Assembly: GCA_033557465.1 (NCBI GenBank)
Contig: CM066031.1
Coordinates: forward strand, 1,231,483,312-1,231,547,311
Length of the DNA: 64,000 nt
Direction of reading: 5' to 3'
From: Ichthyophis bannanicus
Lineage: Eukaryota; Chordata; Amphibia; Gymnophiona; Ichthyophiidae
The notes beneath the pieces were generated by a model, which ran no database searches, was not told the origin of the DNA, and saw only the letters and a program-made list of their open reading frames with translations. A program made the translations under genes and the position numbers. Numbering within the stretch: position 1 is the first letter of the stretch; every line of letters begins with the position of its first letter. This document shows, in pieces, positions 1 to 9,059 of the stretch.

Positions 1-1
1 T

Positions 2-487
2 TCAGAAGATAAAAGGCAGGAATTTCTCACTTGGCTCAAACATTCTCAAGATGTTTCCAAATTCTCCAACCGTGCAGCCTTTGACTCTTTTGAGTGTGTA
101 AGCAGAGCCACGGCTATTGCCATAGGTGCACGCAGAATTGCTTGGTTACAAGCCTCTGATTTGGAACTCTGGGTCCAAGATGAGTTGGGAAACCTTCCTT
201 GTACATTTGAAAACCTGTTTGGCAGGGATTGGCAAGCAAAGGCCACTCAGATGGATGCTGAGAACTCTGCTTTGGATCGACTTTCAAAGTCTACCTCTGC
301 CTCTGTTAAGAAAAGATTGTTCAAAAAGACATCTTTTTCTAAAAAGGGAAGATATTATCCTGCTCATGGGCAGACATCTTCTGCAGGTCGTTTTGCTGCA
401 AAGCGTCAGCAACCACCTAAACAGGCCAAGTCCAAGGCTGCCAGGCCTACCACAGCCCAGCAGCCTCAACCTCCTCAGGGCCTTTGA
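2..487 (+). CDS. DIRS copy 1 gag-like ORF, C-terminal part
   Basis: The frame is open from base 2 to a TGA at 485-487, about 161 codons, and is cut by the window start. DIRS gag-like proteins are thought to package the element RNA. The C-terminal 60 residues are rich in K, R, Q, P and S (KKRLFKK, KQAKSKAARP), a basic tail that fits nucleic acid binding. The segment reading AWLQASDLELWVQDELGNLP aligns by eye with the matching gag segment of DIRS copy 4 near 34600-34680, which supports the call. It overlaps or abuts the RT frame, which lies in the next frame (+1). No enzyme motif is present. Confidence 0.75.
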   Translation, partial: SEDKRQEFLTWLKHSQDVSKFSNRAAFDSFECVSRATAIAIGARRIAWLQASDLELWVQDELGNLPCTFENLFGRDWQAKATQMDAENSALDRLSKSTSASVKKRLFKKTSFSKKGRYYPAHGQTSSAGRFAAKRQQPPKQAKSKAARPTTAQQPQPPQGL

Positions 488-539
488 CTTGCAACTAGAG
501 AACTTAGCCTTTCTAGTTCTGGGAAACCCAGAGCCCCTC

Positions 540-2413
540 ACCATTCCAGGAAGGTTGACTTATTTTGCTCCCAGATGGGAGCAAATCACAGCAGAGCAAT
601 AGACCCTCTCCATTATAAAGGAAGGATTCAAGCTTCACTTCTTAAACCTTCCTCCTCATACCATGGTGAAACAGTTCAATTCTCCAACATCTCTCCTCAA
701 CCTTCTAGGTCAGGAGATTGCTACCCTTCTTGCCCAAGGGGCAATAGAAGAAGTACCTCTTCTTCAACAGGGCTCAGGGTTCTACTCCCCTTATTTTCTT
801 ATCCCAAAGAAAACAGGGGGCTACAGACCCATATTAGATCTCAGAGAATTGAACAAGTTTCTATTCAAGGAGAAATTCAAAATGATTTCTCTAGGGGCTC
901 TGCTTCCATACCTTCAGAGTCAGGACTGGCTTTGTTCTCCAGATCTCAAGGATGCGTACACTCATGTCCTCATCCATCCAACACACAGAAGGTTCCTTCG
1001 GTTCCTTTTTCAAGAAAAGCACTACCAATACAGGGTGCTTCCTTTCGGTCTGGCCTCTGCACCAAGGGTGTTCACAAAATGCATGGCAGTAGTAGCTGCA
1101 TTTCCCCGCACTCTAGGAATATTCGTATTCCCATATCTGGACGACTGGCTCATTCGAGCCCCATCCCAGTCAGAGGCCCAGACTTTTCTAACCTGCACAA
1201 TGCGTATCCTTCAGTATTTGGGACTAGTAATAAACATCCCAAAATCCAATCTCACCCCTACTCAGTCTCTGGAATTCATAGGGGCCTTCCTGGATACCAC
1301 AACTGCAAGGGCCTATCTACCTCAGGCCCGTTGCCTACGTCTGGTGCAGTTAGCCTCCCAGATTCAGTTAAAGTCCCAATTAACTGCTCGAGAGATGCTA
1401 CAACTATTATGCCACATGGCATCCACCGTGCATGTGGTTCCATATGCTCGCCTTCACATGAGGGAAGCTCAATGGACTTTGTCCACCCAATGGACTCAGG
1501 CATCAGGTTGCCTGTCAGACAAAATAGCAAACTCCAGTCATCTATTTTGGTCTCTCCAGTGGTGGAAGTCCTCTCAAAACCTGTTGCTGGGGTCCCCTTT
1601 TCAGCAACCGCTACCCCAAGCAACTCTCACAACAGATGCTTCTCCAAAGGGTTGGGGAGCACATCTGCAAGATCTCTCCACCCAGGGCATCTGGTCTGCA
1701 CAGGAGACTTCTCTGCATATCAATCTATTGGAACTCAGAGCAATATTCTTAGCTCTCAGAGTGTTCCATTCCCTGCTCAGCTACAGGACAGTCCTCATCC
1801 ATACGGACAATCAAGTAGCCATGTTCTATGTAAACAAGCAGGGAGGGACTGGCTCTCTGTCGCTTTGCAACAAAGCTTTGCGACTGTGGGCCTTCGCCAG
1901 AGAGCATCACATCCATCTTCTGGCAGAATATATCTTCCAGGTATTCAAAACTCTTGGGCGGACAGACTCAGTCGAGTTCTGCTCCCACACGAGTGGTCCC
2001 TCCACATGGACCAGGTAGCCAGGATTTTTCAAATTTGGGGAACCCCGGACATAGACCTCTTTGCAAGTCCGTGGAATGCCAAACTTCCCTGGTTCTGTTC
2101 CAGAATTCCGTGTCAGGGAGTTCAGGCCAAGGATGCCTTCCTCCTTCACTGGGGTCAAGACTTCCTTTATGCCTTTCCACCAATTCCCCTAATTCCCAAA
2201 ACACTATTCAAGCTTCAGAGAGATCGAGGGACCATGATCCTCATAGCACCACATTGGCCTCGCCAAGTGTGGTACCCTCTACTTCTGCATCTCTCTCAAG
2301 CTCCTTCCCTGGACTTAGGCTCTGCACCAGACCTTCTGTCCCAGGAAGAGGGAACATTGTGGCACCCAAACCCCCAGTCGCTCCATCTCAGGGCTTGGTT
2401 GCTGAGGGCCTAG
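540..2413 (+). pseudogene. DIRS copy 1 reverse transcriptase and RNase H, disrupted
   Basis: RT copies the element RNA and RNase H removes the template strand. RT motifs appear in order in one frame (about 603-1930): fingers SGFYSPYFLIPKK, the palm aspartate in LKDAYTHV, the LPFGLASAPRVF motif, and catalytic YLDD at about 1134-1145. RNase H follows with LTTDASPKGWGAHL, LLELRAIFLAL and IHTDNQVAMFYVNKQGG. A TAG at 600-602 replaces the Trp seen in other copies. Near 1925-1935 a frameshift moves the coding frame, so the RNase H end and the conserved DIRS extension (DIDLFASPWNAKLP, YAFPPIPLIPK) continue in a second frame to 2413. The extension is shared by all DIRS copies here. In some DIRS families a Dam-like methyltransferase follows RNase H, but I cannot show that this region is one. 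Confidence 0.9.
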
Positions 2414-3409
2414 ACCTTCAAGATTTTCATCTCTCTCAACAGACGTTCCTATGCTTTCAAATGGAAAAGATTCACCATTTGGTGTTCAGAGAAGGGTCTA
2501 AACCCTCTTGCAATACCTTTGAATTCTCTACTAGAGTATCTCCTGCATCTATCCCATGCAGGCCTGAAAACAAATTCAGTAAAAGTCCATTTGAGTGCTA
2601 TTGCAGCGTCCCTCAAGCCTCTCAATGGACAACCTATTTCCTCTCACCCTCTTATAGCAAGATTCATGAGAGGCCTTCTTTTAACTAAACCTCCCATTAG
2701 ACCACCTCCAGTGGCATGGGACCTAAACCTGGTTCTTGGCCAGCTTATGAAGCCACCCTTTGAACCTTTAGCCACCACCTCCTTGAAATTTCTTTCTTGG
2801 AAAGTTGTTTTTCTCATTGCAATCACCTCAGCACGCCGCATCAGTGAGTTGCAAGCTTTGGTGGCTAATCCACCTTATACAAGGTTCCATCATGATAAGG
2901 AAGTCCTCAGGACCAATCCACACTTTATGCCTAAAGTGGTCTCGCCTTTTCATCTGAACCAGGAGGTATATTTACCTGTCTTTTTTCCAGGACCTCATGC
3001 ATCAAATGCAGAGAGGAATCTTCATACCTTGGATTGTAAGAGAGCTTTTGCTTTCTACTTACAAAGAACACAGCAACATAGAAAGTCTTCTCAACTCTTT
3101 GTTGCTTTTGATCCTTCTCATTTAGGACTTCCAGTCTCTAAGAGAACACTGTCCAACTGGATTGCTCAGTGTATTTCTTTCGCCTACCAGAGTAAGAACA
3201 TTTCTCTGGAGGGCCATGTCACAGCTCACAATGTGAGAGCCATGGCAGCCTCAATGGCTCATCTAAACTCTGTGTCCATCGACCAAATCTGTCGAGCGGC
3301 CACCTGGGCCTCGGATCATACCTTCACAGCCCATTACTGTTTGGACAAGGACTCCCGCTGGGATGCCTCGTTTGGTCAGGCTGTCCTCAAACACCTGTTC
3401 CATTCCTAA
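2414..3409 (+). pseudogene. DIRS copy 1 tyrosine recombinase
   Basis: This enzyme integrates the circular cDNA of DIRS elements by site-specific recombination. Recognised parts are the N-terminal SAM-like region (RRSYAFKWKRFTIW, YLLHLSHAGL), box I ITSARRISELQALV carrying the first catalytic Arg, the later TAHNVRAMAASMA with the H-x-x-R pair, and the AHYCLD motif carrying the nucleophile Tyr. The catalytic half (2519-3409) is an uninterrupted frame ending with TAA. Compared with copy 3, about 40 bases are missing at about 2439, between SLSQQ and RRSYAF. The start that overlaps the RT frame in copy 3 is therefore out of frame here. All four catalytic residues remain, but the protein lacks a proper start. 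Confidence 0.88.
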
Positions 3410-3524
3410 TCAACTCCTACCCACCTACCCTGGTTGGATGCCAGAGATCCATGGGGGGGAAGTGGAGCCCTCTGCAAGGGCACACAACCATGGGGTCTCT
3501 CCCTGGCATCTGTAGCTAGGGAGT

Positions 3525-3615
3525 CCCCATATGTGAAGACTCATTCCTGCTTGTTCCTGGAGATAGCACAGTTACTTACCTGTAACAGGTGATCTCTGGG
3601 AACAGCAGGAATAAG
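3525..3615 (+). repeat. DIRS copy 1 internal complementary region (ICR)
   Basis: The right half (about 3570-3612) is the reverse complement of the element's right end at 3840-3890, sharing GTGAAGACTTATTCCTGCTG. The left half should complement the left terminus, which is outside the window. In DIRS elements the ICR templates the joining of the two ends into a circle. The same arrangement on the other strand in copy 3 (30748-30850) supports this reading. Confidence 0.82.
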
Positions 3616-3821
3616 TCTTCACAACCCACCCACCTCCACCTAGGAGTTGTATCTCTCTATCTATCTTTCCTTTCCTCTCTCTCTCTTTGTCTCAGCTTTA
3701 AAACTCGAACTGGAGAGAGGCGGTTAGGAAAGGCGGGAAGGCAGCGCGCAGGCACTGTGGGATGCTCCCAAAAGCTTTCTTACTGGACGCTGGGGAGCGT
3801 TCCCGCGCAGGCTCCGTTGGT

Positions 3822-3897
3822 ACCGACGATACCCATATGTGAAGACTTATTCCTGCTGTTCTCAGAGATCACCTGTTGCAGGTAAGTAACTGTGCTT
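3822..3897 (+). repeat. DIRS copy 1 right terminal repeat
   Basis: The terminal segment contains CCCATATGTGAAGACTTATT and is followed by CACCTGTTGCAGGTAAGTAA. It is complementary to the ICR right half and matches the inverted end of DIRS copy 3 at 30488-30546. Unrelated sequence begins about 3900, only some 30 bases before the left repeat of DIRS copy 2. Confidence 0.8.
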
Positions 3898-3936
3898 TAC
3901 CTACAGATAAAGTGAAATTGTGACTAAAGGGCTTTC

Positions 3937-4072
3937 CTTATCGTCCCTCCAGTCTAGTCCCAACATCTGGGTTTAAGCATCTCCTCCAGCAGCTATGGAG
4001 ACAGAGACACGTAATTTTTCTAATGACACTGGTACAAATACTCCCGGGACCGCCTCCTCTGTCCAGTAATTT
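3937..4072 (+). repeat. DIRS copy 2 left inverted terminal repeat
   Basis: It contains CCAGTCTAGTCCCAACATCT and later GGACCGCCTCCTCTGTCCAG. Both occur as reverse complements in the right end (15274-15442), and the outermost part is complementary to the left half of the ICR (14838-14880). The exact outer base is uncertain within about 15 bases. Confidence 0.88.
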
Positions 4073-4600
4073 CAGTCTCCATGGCAGCTGGAGGGTGGAG
4101 ATCCCGGAGGTAGAGGCTCACTGGAGAAACATTTAAGGAGCTAGCTTAGAGGAAGAACTAAATTTTCTGCTGGGTAGTCTTAATAGTTGAGGGCTACAGT
4201 GAAAAAAAAAAAGAGGCAAAGCTTTGTGGTGAAGCTGTGCTGAGGCCCCCTTCCTGGCTCCCTCCCTCTATTTCTTTCAGGAGGGCAGGGGAGGAAGGCG
4301 ATACTTCGCAGATTCCAGGGCCGAGCTCTGGTTCCCGAACCCACGATTTGGGTGAGGATCCGGCAGCGGAAGTGGAGGAGCGCAGTCGCTGACTCACTGC
4401 AAGTTCAAGAGGCAGCTGGGCGCTGAAGTACCGGCTCCTCGATTGCAGTTTTTCTCCCGTTGCGGAAGCCGCTATTTGGCTGAGCATGGGGAACTCGCAT
4501 CACCAAACGAACGGTCCGCCGTCTGGAGGTAAGCTTATTGCCCGCAGGTTGTTAGCACGCAGGGGAACCGTTGTGGATATGCCGTTTGTCTTAGGAGAGA
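4073..4600 (+). other. DIRS copy 2 leader, no gene recognised
   Basis: This is the untranslated stretch between the left repeat and gag. There is a GC-rich, CpG-containing part around 4250-4560. Short open frames on both strands resemble nothing I know and are probably chance. Confidence 0.6.
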
Positions 4601-4892
4601 TTTATTTATTTATTTACATTCTCTTATATACCGCGCTATTCTGCATCAGTGCGGTTTACATTGAACAAACTGAAATTACATTGAACAGGGCATTATAACT
4701 TGGGGATAACTATTTTACAGGGAACATGGGCTATGGAGGGTTAAGTGGCTTGCCCAAGACCACAAGGAGCACCTGTGGGACTAGAAACTCCAGTCCTTCC
4801 GGCCCAAGGTTGCTGTCCTCTAGTGGGATTTGAACCCCCGACCTTCCAGACTGAAGTACCTTGCCCCAACCACTAGGCAACTCCTCCACTCC
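4601..4892 (-). mobile_element. CORE-SINE (MIR-like), copy 1
   Basis: Read on the minus strand it has a tRNA-derived head with A-box-like TGGTTGGGGCAAGG and B-box GGGGGTTCAAATCCCACT (about 4819-4844). A central core GTCTTGGGCAAGCCACTTAA follows, which resembles the MIR/CORE motif, and then a 3' tail with complementary AACCGC and GCGGTATATAAG ending in AAATAAATAAAT. Imperfect flanks TTAGGAGAGA and TTGGTGAGA may be the target-site duplication. It sits in the DIRS copy 2 leader. Sister copies are at 21950-22245 and 52074-52360. Confidence 0.85.
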
Positions 4893-5049
4893 TTGGTGAG
4901 ATGGGGCCGCGTGGTGGCAGCGCCGGAAAGCCGCGCAAGCTTTGGCCTGCAGTTAGGTAGTTAGTTAGATTTGTGGAATCACTGTGGAGTGGTCTCACGT
5001 TCATAGCATTTAGGAGAGTCCATAGAGGTGGCGGCAAAGTGTTGCAGGG

Positions 5050-5640
5050 ATGCCTTCTAAGCCTCTGTGTGTAATGTGTGGGATTAGAAAGGCATTGGCT
5101 GACACTGGGGTCTGCAAGCAATGATCCCAGGAGGCCAGTCCAGTGGAACCGGTGATTGAGGTGGCCGGTGAGGGCCAGAAGATTCTGGGGCCAGCTCCTA
5201 GTTCTCCTTCAGTTCCTTTGCTGGAGCCGGTAGCGGGGCCCTCCTCTGCTCCGGATAGGCCATTTACTCAGCCTGCATGGCCAGGAGATCTTGCAGCGAT
5301 TTTTTCTCAGGATTTTGTAACTTTGCTACAGCAGGTCGTCAGAGGCAGTAATAGGGGCCCAGAGGCAGCTTCAGTGGAAGCGGACCTAAGCATAAAGCGT
5401 CCAGGGACTCCTCTAGACTTGGAACTTTTGGAGGTGCCGTCTAAGAGGTCCAAGAAGGGAAACCATCTGCAGGAGCAGTCAGTGGCTTCAGAGGGACCTT
5501 TGTCAGAGGACGGAGAACAGGATGCGGAGTTAGAAGATGAGTTAGAGGAAGGAGAGTTAGCGGAGCATGAAGATCAGGCGAGGGTGGTCAGGCTGTTTCG
5601 ACGAGAGGCGTTGCCTGCCCTCATTGGGGAGGCTCTAAAG
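5050..5640 (+). pseudogene. DIRS copy 2 gag-like ORF, N-terminal part
   Basis: ATG at 5050 opens a frame starting MPSKPLCVMCGIRK, with a CxxC pair plus a later Cys, as is common at the start of DIRS gag-like proteins. An in-frame TGA lies near 5122. The rest is acidic and Pro-rich (EDGEQDAELEDELEEGELAE at about residues 155-175), then RRALPALIGEALK-like sequence. At 5640 the frame is broken by a hAT insertion. Past that insertion it resumes at 6446 as ALKTLNVPAARPAED, so this is one gene split by the transposon. The function is inferred from position only. Confidence 0.72.
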
Positions 5641-6445
5641 CAGTGGTTCTTAACCTGGGTTCGATCGAACCCTAGAGATTCGGTGAGTCAGTCTCAGGGG
5701 TTCGGCAGAGGTCAAGACACAAGACACGCACCCGACTCATATGATTCGTAATGACACGCCCCGCTTGACCATCATTGGCTGCAGGTGATCACGCTACATT
5801 GCTTGGCCAATCTGTGCTGCAGGGAATTTGGTGCACTCAGTAGTTGACTTGTGACTGTCATGATGGTATGTCGTGTGATTTCTTTCTTAATATTTTAATC
5901 CATACTAACTATGTTGAGCAAAAAAATAAAGTGATCAGATGAATATGTATAACATGGATTTGCATATATAACAGAACGTGATGGGAGTCAGCGTCCTATC
6001 TGCATGATTTGCAATGCCAAGTTAAGCAATTCTAGTCTAGTACTGGCAAAACTAAAGGAACACTTCCTTAACCTGCATGGAGAAGGGGAATACAAGAACA
6101 CAACGCTTGCTGAATTCAAGGTGAAGAGAGCCAGATTCGATGAAAAGGCTACTCTGCCTGCTCTCGGATTTGTACCCATCAGCAAACCGATCCTCACAGC
6201 ATCGTACGAAGTTGCTTACCTGATCGCAAGGCAGGGCAAACCATACACCATTGGTGAAACACTCATAAAACCAGCTGTGTTGAAGTGATGTTAATGCACG
6301 ATTCATTTTGTGAACCAGTAAAACATATACCTATGTCTTGAATTTGAAAAAAAATCATATTTTATTTTTCAATAAAGAAAGGTTCGGTGAATGTGCATAT
6401 GAAACTGGTGGGGTTCAGTACCTCCAACAAGGTTAAGAACCACTG
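5641..6445 (+). mobile_element. Non-autonomous hAT DNA transposon, 805 bp
   Basis: The terminal inverted repeats are CAGTGGTTCTTAACCT at 5641 and its complement AGGTTAAGAACCACTG ending at 6445. An exact 8-bp target-site duplication, CTCTAAAG, lies at 5633-5640 and 6446-6453. CAG ends and an 8-bp duplication are hAT hallmarks. It is inserted in the gag frame of DIRS copy 2. It keeps only a BED-finger coding fragment and no catalytic domain. Confidence 0.95.
5950..6288 (+). CDS. hAT transposase N-terminal fragment with BED zinc finger (ZBED5/FAM200-like)
   Basis: The frame reads HGFAYITERDGSQRPICMIC, then a Cys pair (CMIC) and an H-x4-H pair (HFLNLH), which is the BED-type zinc finger that binds transposon ends. 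It is followed by KVKRARFDEKATLP and YEVAYLIARQGKPYTIGETL, typical of the segment after the BED finger in ZBED5/FAM200-class hAT proteins. From an internal ATG at 6004 to the stop TGA at 6286-6288 it gives 94 residues. Full transposases have about 600. The RNase H-like catalytic core and the C-terminal dimerisation region are missing. The frame is free of stops, which is notable for a MITE-sized element. It could be a leftover rather than a working DNA-binding peptide. Confidence 0.75.
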
Positions 6446-6851
6446 CTCTAAAGACATTGAATGTGCCTGCTGCCAGGCCGGCAGAGGATGCTTCTCTGGA
6501 GGATCCATTGTTGCAGGCGTTTCGTAAGACACAGAAAGCATTCCCAGTTCATAGAATGATGCAAGAAATAATTCAGGAGGAATGGGACATGCCAGAGGCA
6601 GGACTTAAGGGTTCCAGGGTTATGTCGCGTCTTTACCCGTTGGTAGATCAGGATCAGGAGTTGTTTAAATCGCCGAAGGTGGATGCGGTGGTCTCGGCCA
6701 TGATCTGCAGGCCTCAGTTTGTGGGGCCTGGGTAGCACGGGCATGTCTCCGTTGGTCTCAGCATATTCAGGGGGACCATTTGGGGGAGAGTGATGGTGAA
6801 GCGTCCAAGTTAGAGTTGGGGACGGCTTACCTGGCTGACATTCATTATGAC
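6446..6851 (+). pseudogene. DIRS copy 2 gag-like ORF, middle part
   Basis: This continues the gag frame after the hAT: LNVPAARPAEDASLEDPLLQ, then KAFPVHRMMQEIIQEEWDMP and SRLYPLVDQDQELFKSPKVD. The IIQEEWDMP-type segment is a recurrent feature of vertebrate DIRS gag-like proteins. A frameshift or stop follows VSAMICRPQFVGPG (about 6733), and degraded coding sequence continues to a segment ending ADIHYD at 6850. The second hAT and CR1 copy 1 interrupt the gene there. It resumes at 11853. Confidence 0.75.
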
Positions 6852-7222
6852 CACTGTTCCCTCTAATCTGTGCGCGTGTGCGCGCGCACACATCTTGCCG
6901 AGCGAGCGCACATACTTTACAACAGAGCGCACAAAAATTACAGCTCTGATTCGGATAGAAAACAACACAGACATCTTAAAATTTAAAAGTTATGATTGTA
7001 ATTACTAGAAATTTCCCACTTCATTTAGTAATCGTCTATTTTCATTTAATTTGATTAAAATCAATGTGGTGTACATACTGTATTCTGACGTGTAGTCAAA
7101 TTTTTAAGTATATAACTCTGAGTGTTGTTATGTGGCGCACAAAAATTTAACCTTCCTTCAAAAGCTGCACACAGCTGATATTTTATGCGCACACAGCCTA
7201 CAGAAAATTAGAGGGAACATTG
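6852..7222. mobile_element. hAT-type MITE, about 371 bp
   Basis: The ends are inverted repeats CACTGTTCCCTCTAA (left) and TTAGAGGGAACATTG (right). The interior is AT-rich with CpG-rich GCGCGCACACA-type ends. The flanks ATTATGAC (6844-6851) and ATTATAGA (7223-7230) match at five of eight positions. The right copy seems to have been altered by the CR1 3' end that joins at 7226. No coding sequence. Confidence 0.72.
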
Positions 7223-7235
7223 ATTATAGAAACAT

Positions 7236-7351
7236 AGATCAGTCATGTATTGGCAGGTATATTGTTGTTTCAATGTAAACCGCACTGATGATGAATAGTG
7301 CGGTATATAAAAAATGTTAAATAAATAAATAAATAAATAAATAAAATAAAA
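7236..7351 (+). mobile_element. L2/SINE-type 3' tail insertion in the CR1 3' end
   Basis: A 116-bp piece contains GTAAACCGC and GCGGTATATAA in hairpin order, ending in (AAAT)n. It is flanked by a 10-bp direct repeat ATAGAAACAT (7226-7235 and 7351-7360). The tail matches those of the L2 LINEs and CORE-SINEs in this window, so this is a strongly 5'-truncated L2-mobilised insert. Confidence 0.78.
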
Positions 7352-7413
7352 TAGAAACATGACGACAGAAAAAGACCACAAGGCCCATCTAGTCTGTCCT
7401 TCCATAACAACAA

Positions 7414-9057
7414 CTACAACAGTCCACTTTTTACCTTTAGAGATCCTCTGTGTTGGTCCCATGCTTTTTTGAATTCAGTTACTGTCCTCATCTCCACCAC
7501 CTCCACTGGGAGACTATTCCACGGATCCACTACTCTTTCCGTAAAGAAATATTTCCGCATATCACTCCTGAATCTATCTCCCTTCACCCTCATCCCATGT
7601 CCCCTCGTAGCAGAACTTGCTTTCAATTGAAAGAGGCTCTCTCCCTGAACATTTATGCCACGGAGGTATTTAAACATCTCAATCATATCACCTCTATCCC
7701 GCCTTTCCTCTAAGGTGTACATATTAAGATCCTTAAGTCTGTCATCATATGCTTTATAATGAAGCCCATTAATCATTTTAGTAGCAACCCTCTGCACCGA
7801 CTCCATCCTGTTCACATCCTTTTGAAGGTGCGGTCTCCAGAATTGCACACCATACTCCAAATGAGGTTGCACCAAAGACTTATACAGAGGCATTATCACC
7901 TCCTTTTTTCTGCTAGCCATTCCTCTCCGTATGCACCCAAGCATCCTTCTAGCTTTTGCCGTCGCCTTTTCTACCTGTTAAGCTACTTTAAGATCATCAG
8001 ACACAACCACGCCTAGGTCCCGCTCTTCTTTAGTGGACAAAAGTACTTCACCTCCTATACTGTATTGCTCCCTTGGATTGCTGCAGCCCAAATGCATGAC
8101 CTTACATTTTTTAACATTAAATCCCAGCTGCCAAATTCTAGACCATTCTTCAAGCTTAGCTAGATCCCTCCTCATGTTATCTACACCTTCCTGGGTGTCT
8201 ACTCTATTGCAGATTTTGGTATCATCCGCAAAGAGGCAAACCTTACCCGACAGCCCTTCCGCTATATCACTAACAAAGATGTTAAAAAGAATCGGACCAA
8301 GGACAGATCCCTGGGGCACACCACTGGTAACATCCTTCTCCTGAGAGTGAGCTCCATTTACTTGTACTCTTTGTCGCCTCCCACCCAACCAATTTCTAAC
8401 CCAAGCAGTAACTTTAGGGTCCTTCCCTAGGGTGCTCAGTTTGTTTATAAGTCGCCTGTGAGGAACAGTGTCAAAGGCTTTACTGAAATCTAAATACACC
8501 ACATCTAGAGCTCTCCCTCGGTCCAACTCCATGGTCACCCAGTCAAAGAAATCAATCAGATTTGTCTGACAAGACCTGCCTCTGGTGAATCCATGCTGCC
8601 TCGGATCCTGTAATCCGCCGGACTCCAGAAACCTCACTATTTTCTCTTTCAGCAGCGTTTCCAATAATTTACTCACCACCGAAGTTAAACTAACCGGCCT
8701 GTAGTTTTCAACCACATCCTTACTTCCGCTTTTGTGTAAAGGCACCACATGAGCCTCTCTCCAGTCCTTTGGCACCACTCCCGAATCCAACGAGGCATTG
8801 AAAAGGTCAGTCAGTGGAGTTGCTAGAACGTCCCCAAGTTCTCTCAGTATTCTAGGGTGTATCCCATCCGGTCCCATCGCTTTGTCTACTTTAAGTTGAG
8901 CTAGTTTCTCACGAACACAGTCTTTTGAAAATTGTTCAAGATGTCCCTCGCTTCTGTTCCTATTTGTGGGTGTTTTCTGAGGTCCTGCTCCTGGTTCTTC
9001 ATCTGTGAACACAGAACAAAAATATTTGTTAAGCAATTCCGCTTTATCCTTATCAGC
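7414..9057 (-). pseudogene. CR1 copy 1 reverse transcriptase (ORF2 C-terminal part)
   Basis: RT motifs on the minus strand run [75 protein letters not shown], and the catalytic LFADDTKI. The CR1 C-terminal block RPHLEYGVQFWRPHLQKD follows, ending with VVDPWNSLPVEVVEM near the 3' end. The reading frame is intact except for one TAA at about 7978, where copy 2 has a Lys codon (AAA to TAA). The N-terminal side is interrupted at 9059 by the LTR-like insert. CR1 RT primes on nicked target DNA. Confidence 0.92.
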
Positions 9058-9059
9058 TT

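Larger units (their letters stand above)
1..3900 (+). mobile_element. DIRS-like retrotransposon copy 1 (family A), 5' end outside window
   Basis: Order on the plus strand is gag-like frame (2-487), RT plus RNase H (540-2413), tyrosine recombinase (2414-3409), internal complementary region (3525-3615), then a right terminal repeat ending near 3897. This is the DIRS plan: RT and RNase H with a tyrosine recombinase in place of a DDE integrase, and split inverted repeats instead of LTRs. All reading frames are damaged (stop at 600-602, frameshift near 1930, deletion near 2439), so this copy looks inactive. Copy 3 at 30488-33368 on the other strand is the same family. The left terminus lies before base 1. 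Confidence 0.93.

Noticed and set aside
575..1925. Long open frame over the first two-thirds of the DIRS copy 1 RT region
   Set aside because: It is a second frame over true RT sequence. Only its part after about 1930 is real, because of the frameshift in RNase H.
4819..4844. tRNA gene from the B-box-like GGTTCAAATCC
   Set aside because: No cloverleaf is complete. The same sequence occurs in three SINE copies with a CORE domain and LINE tail, so it is a SINE head.
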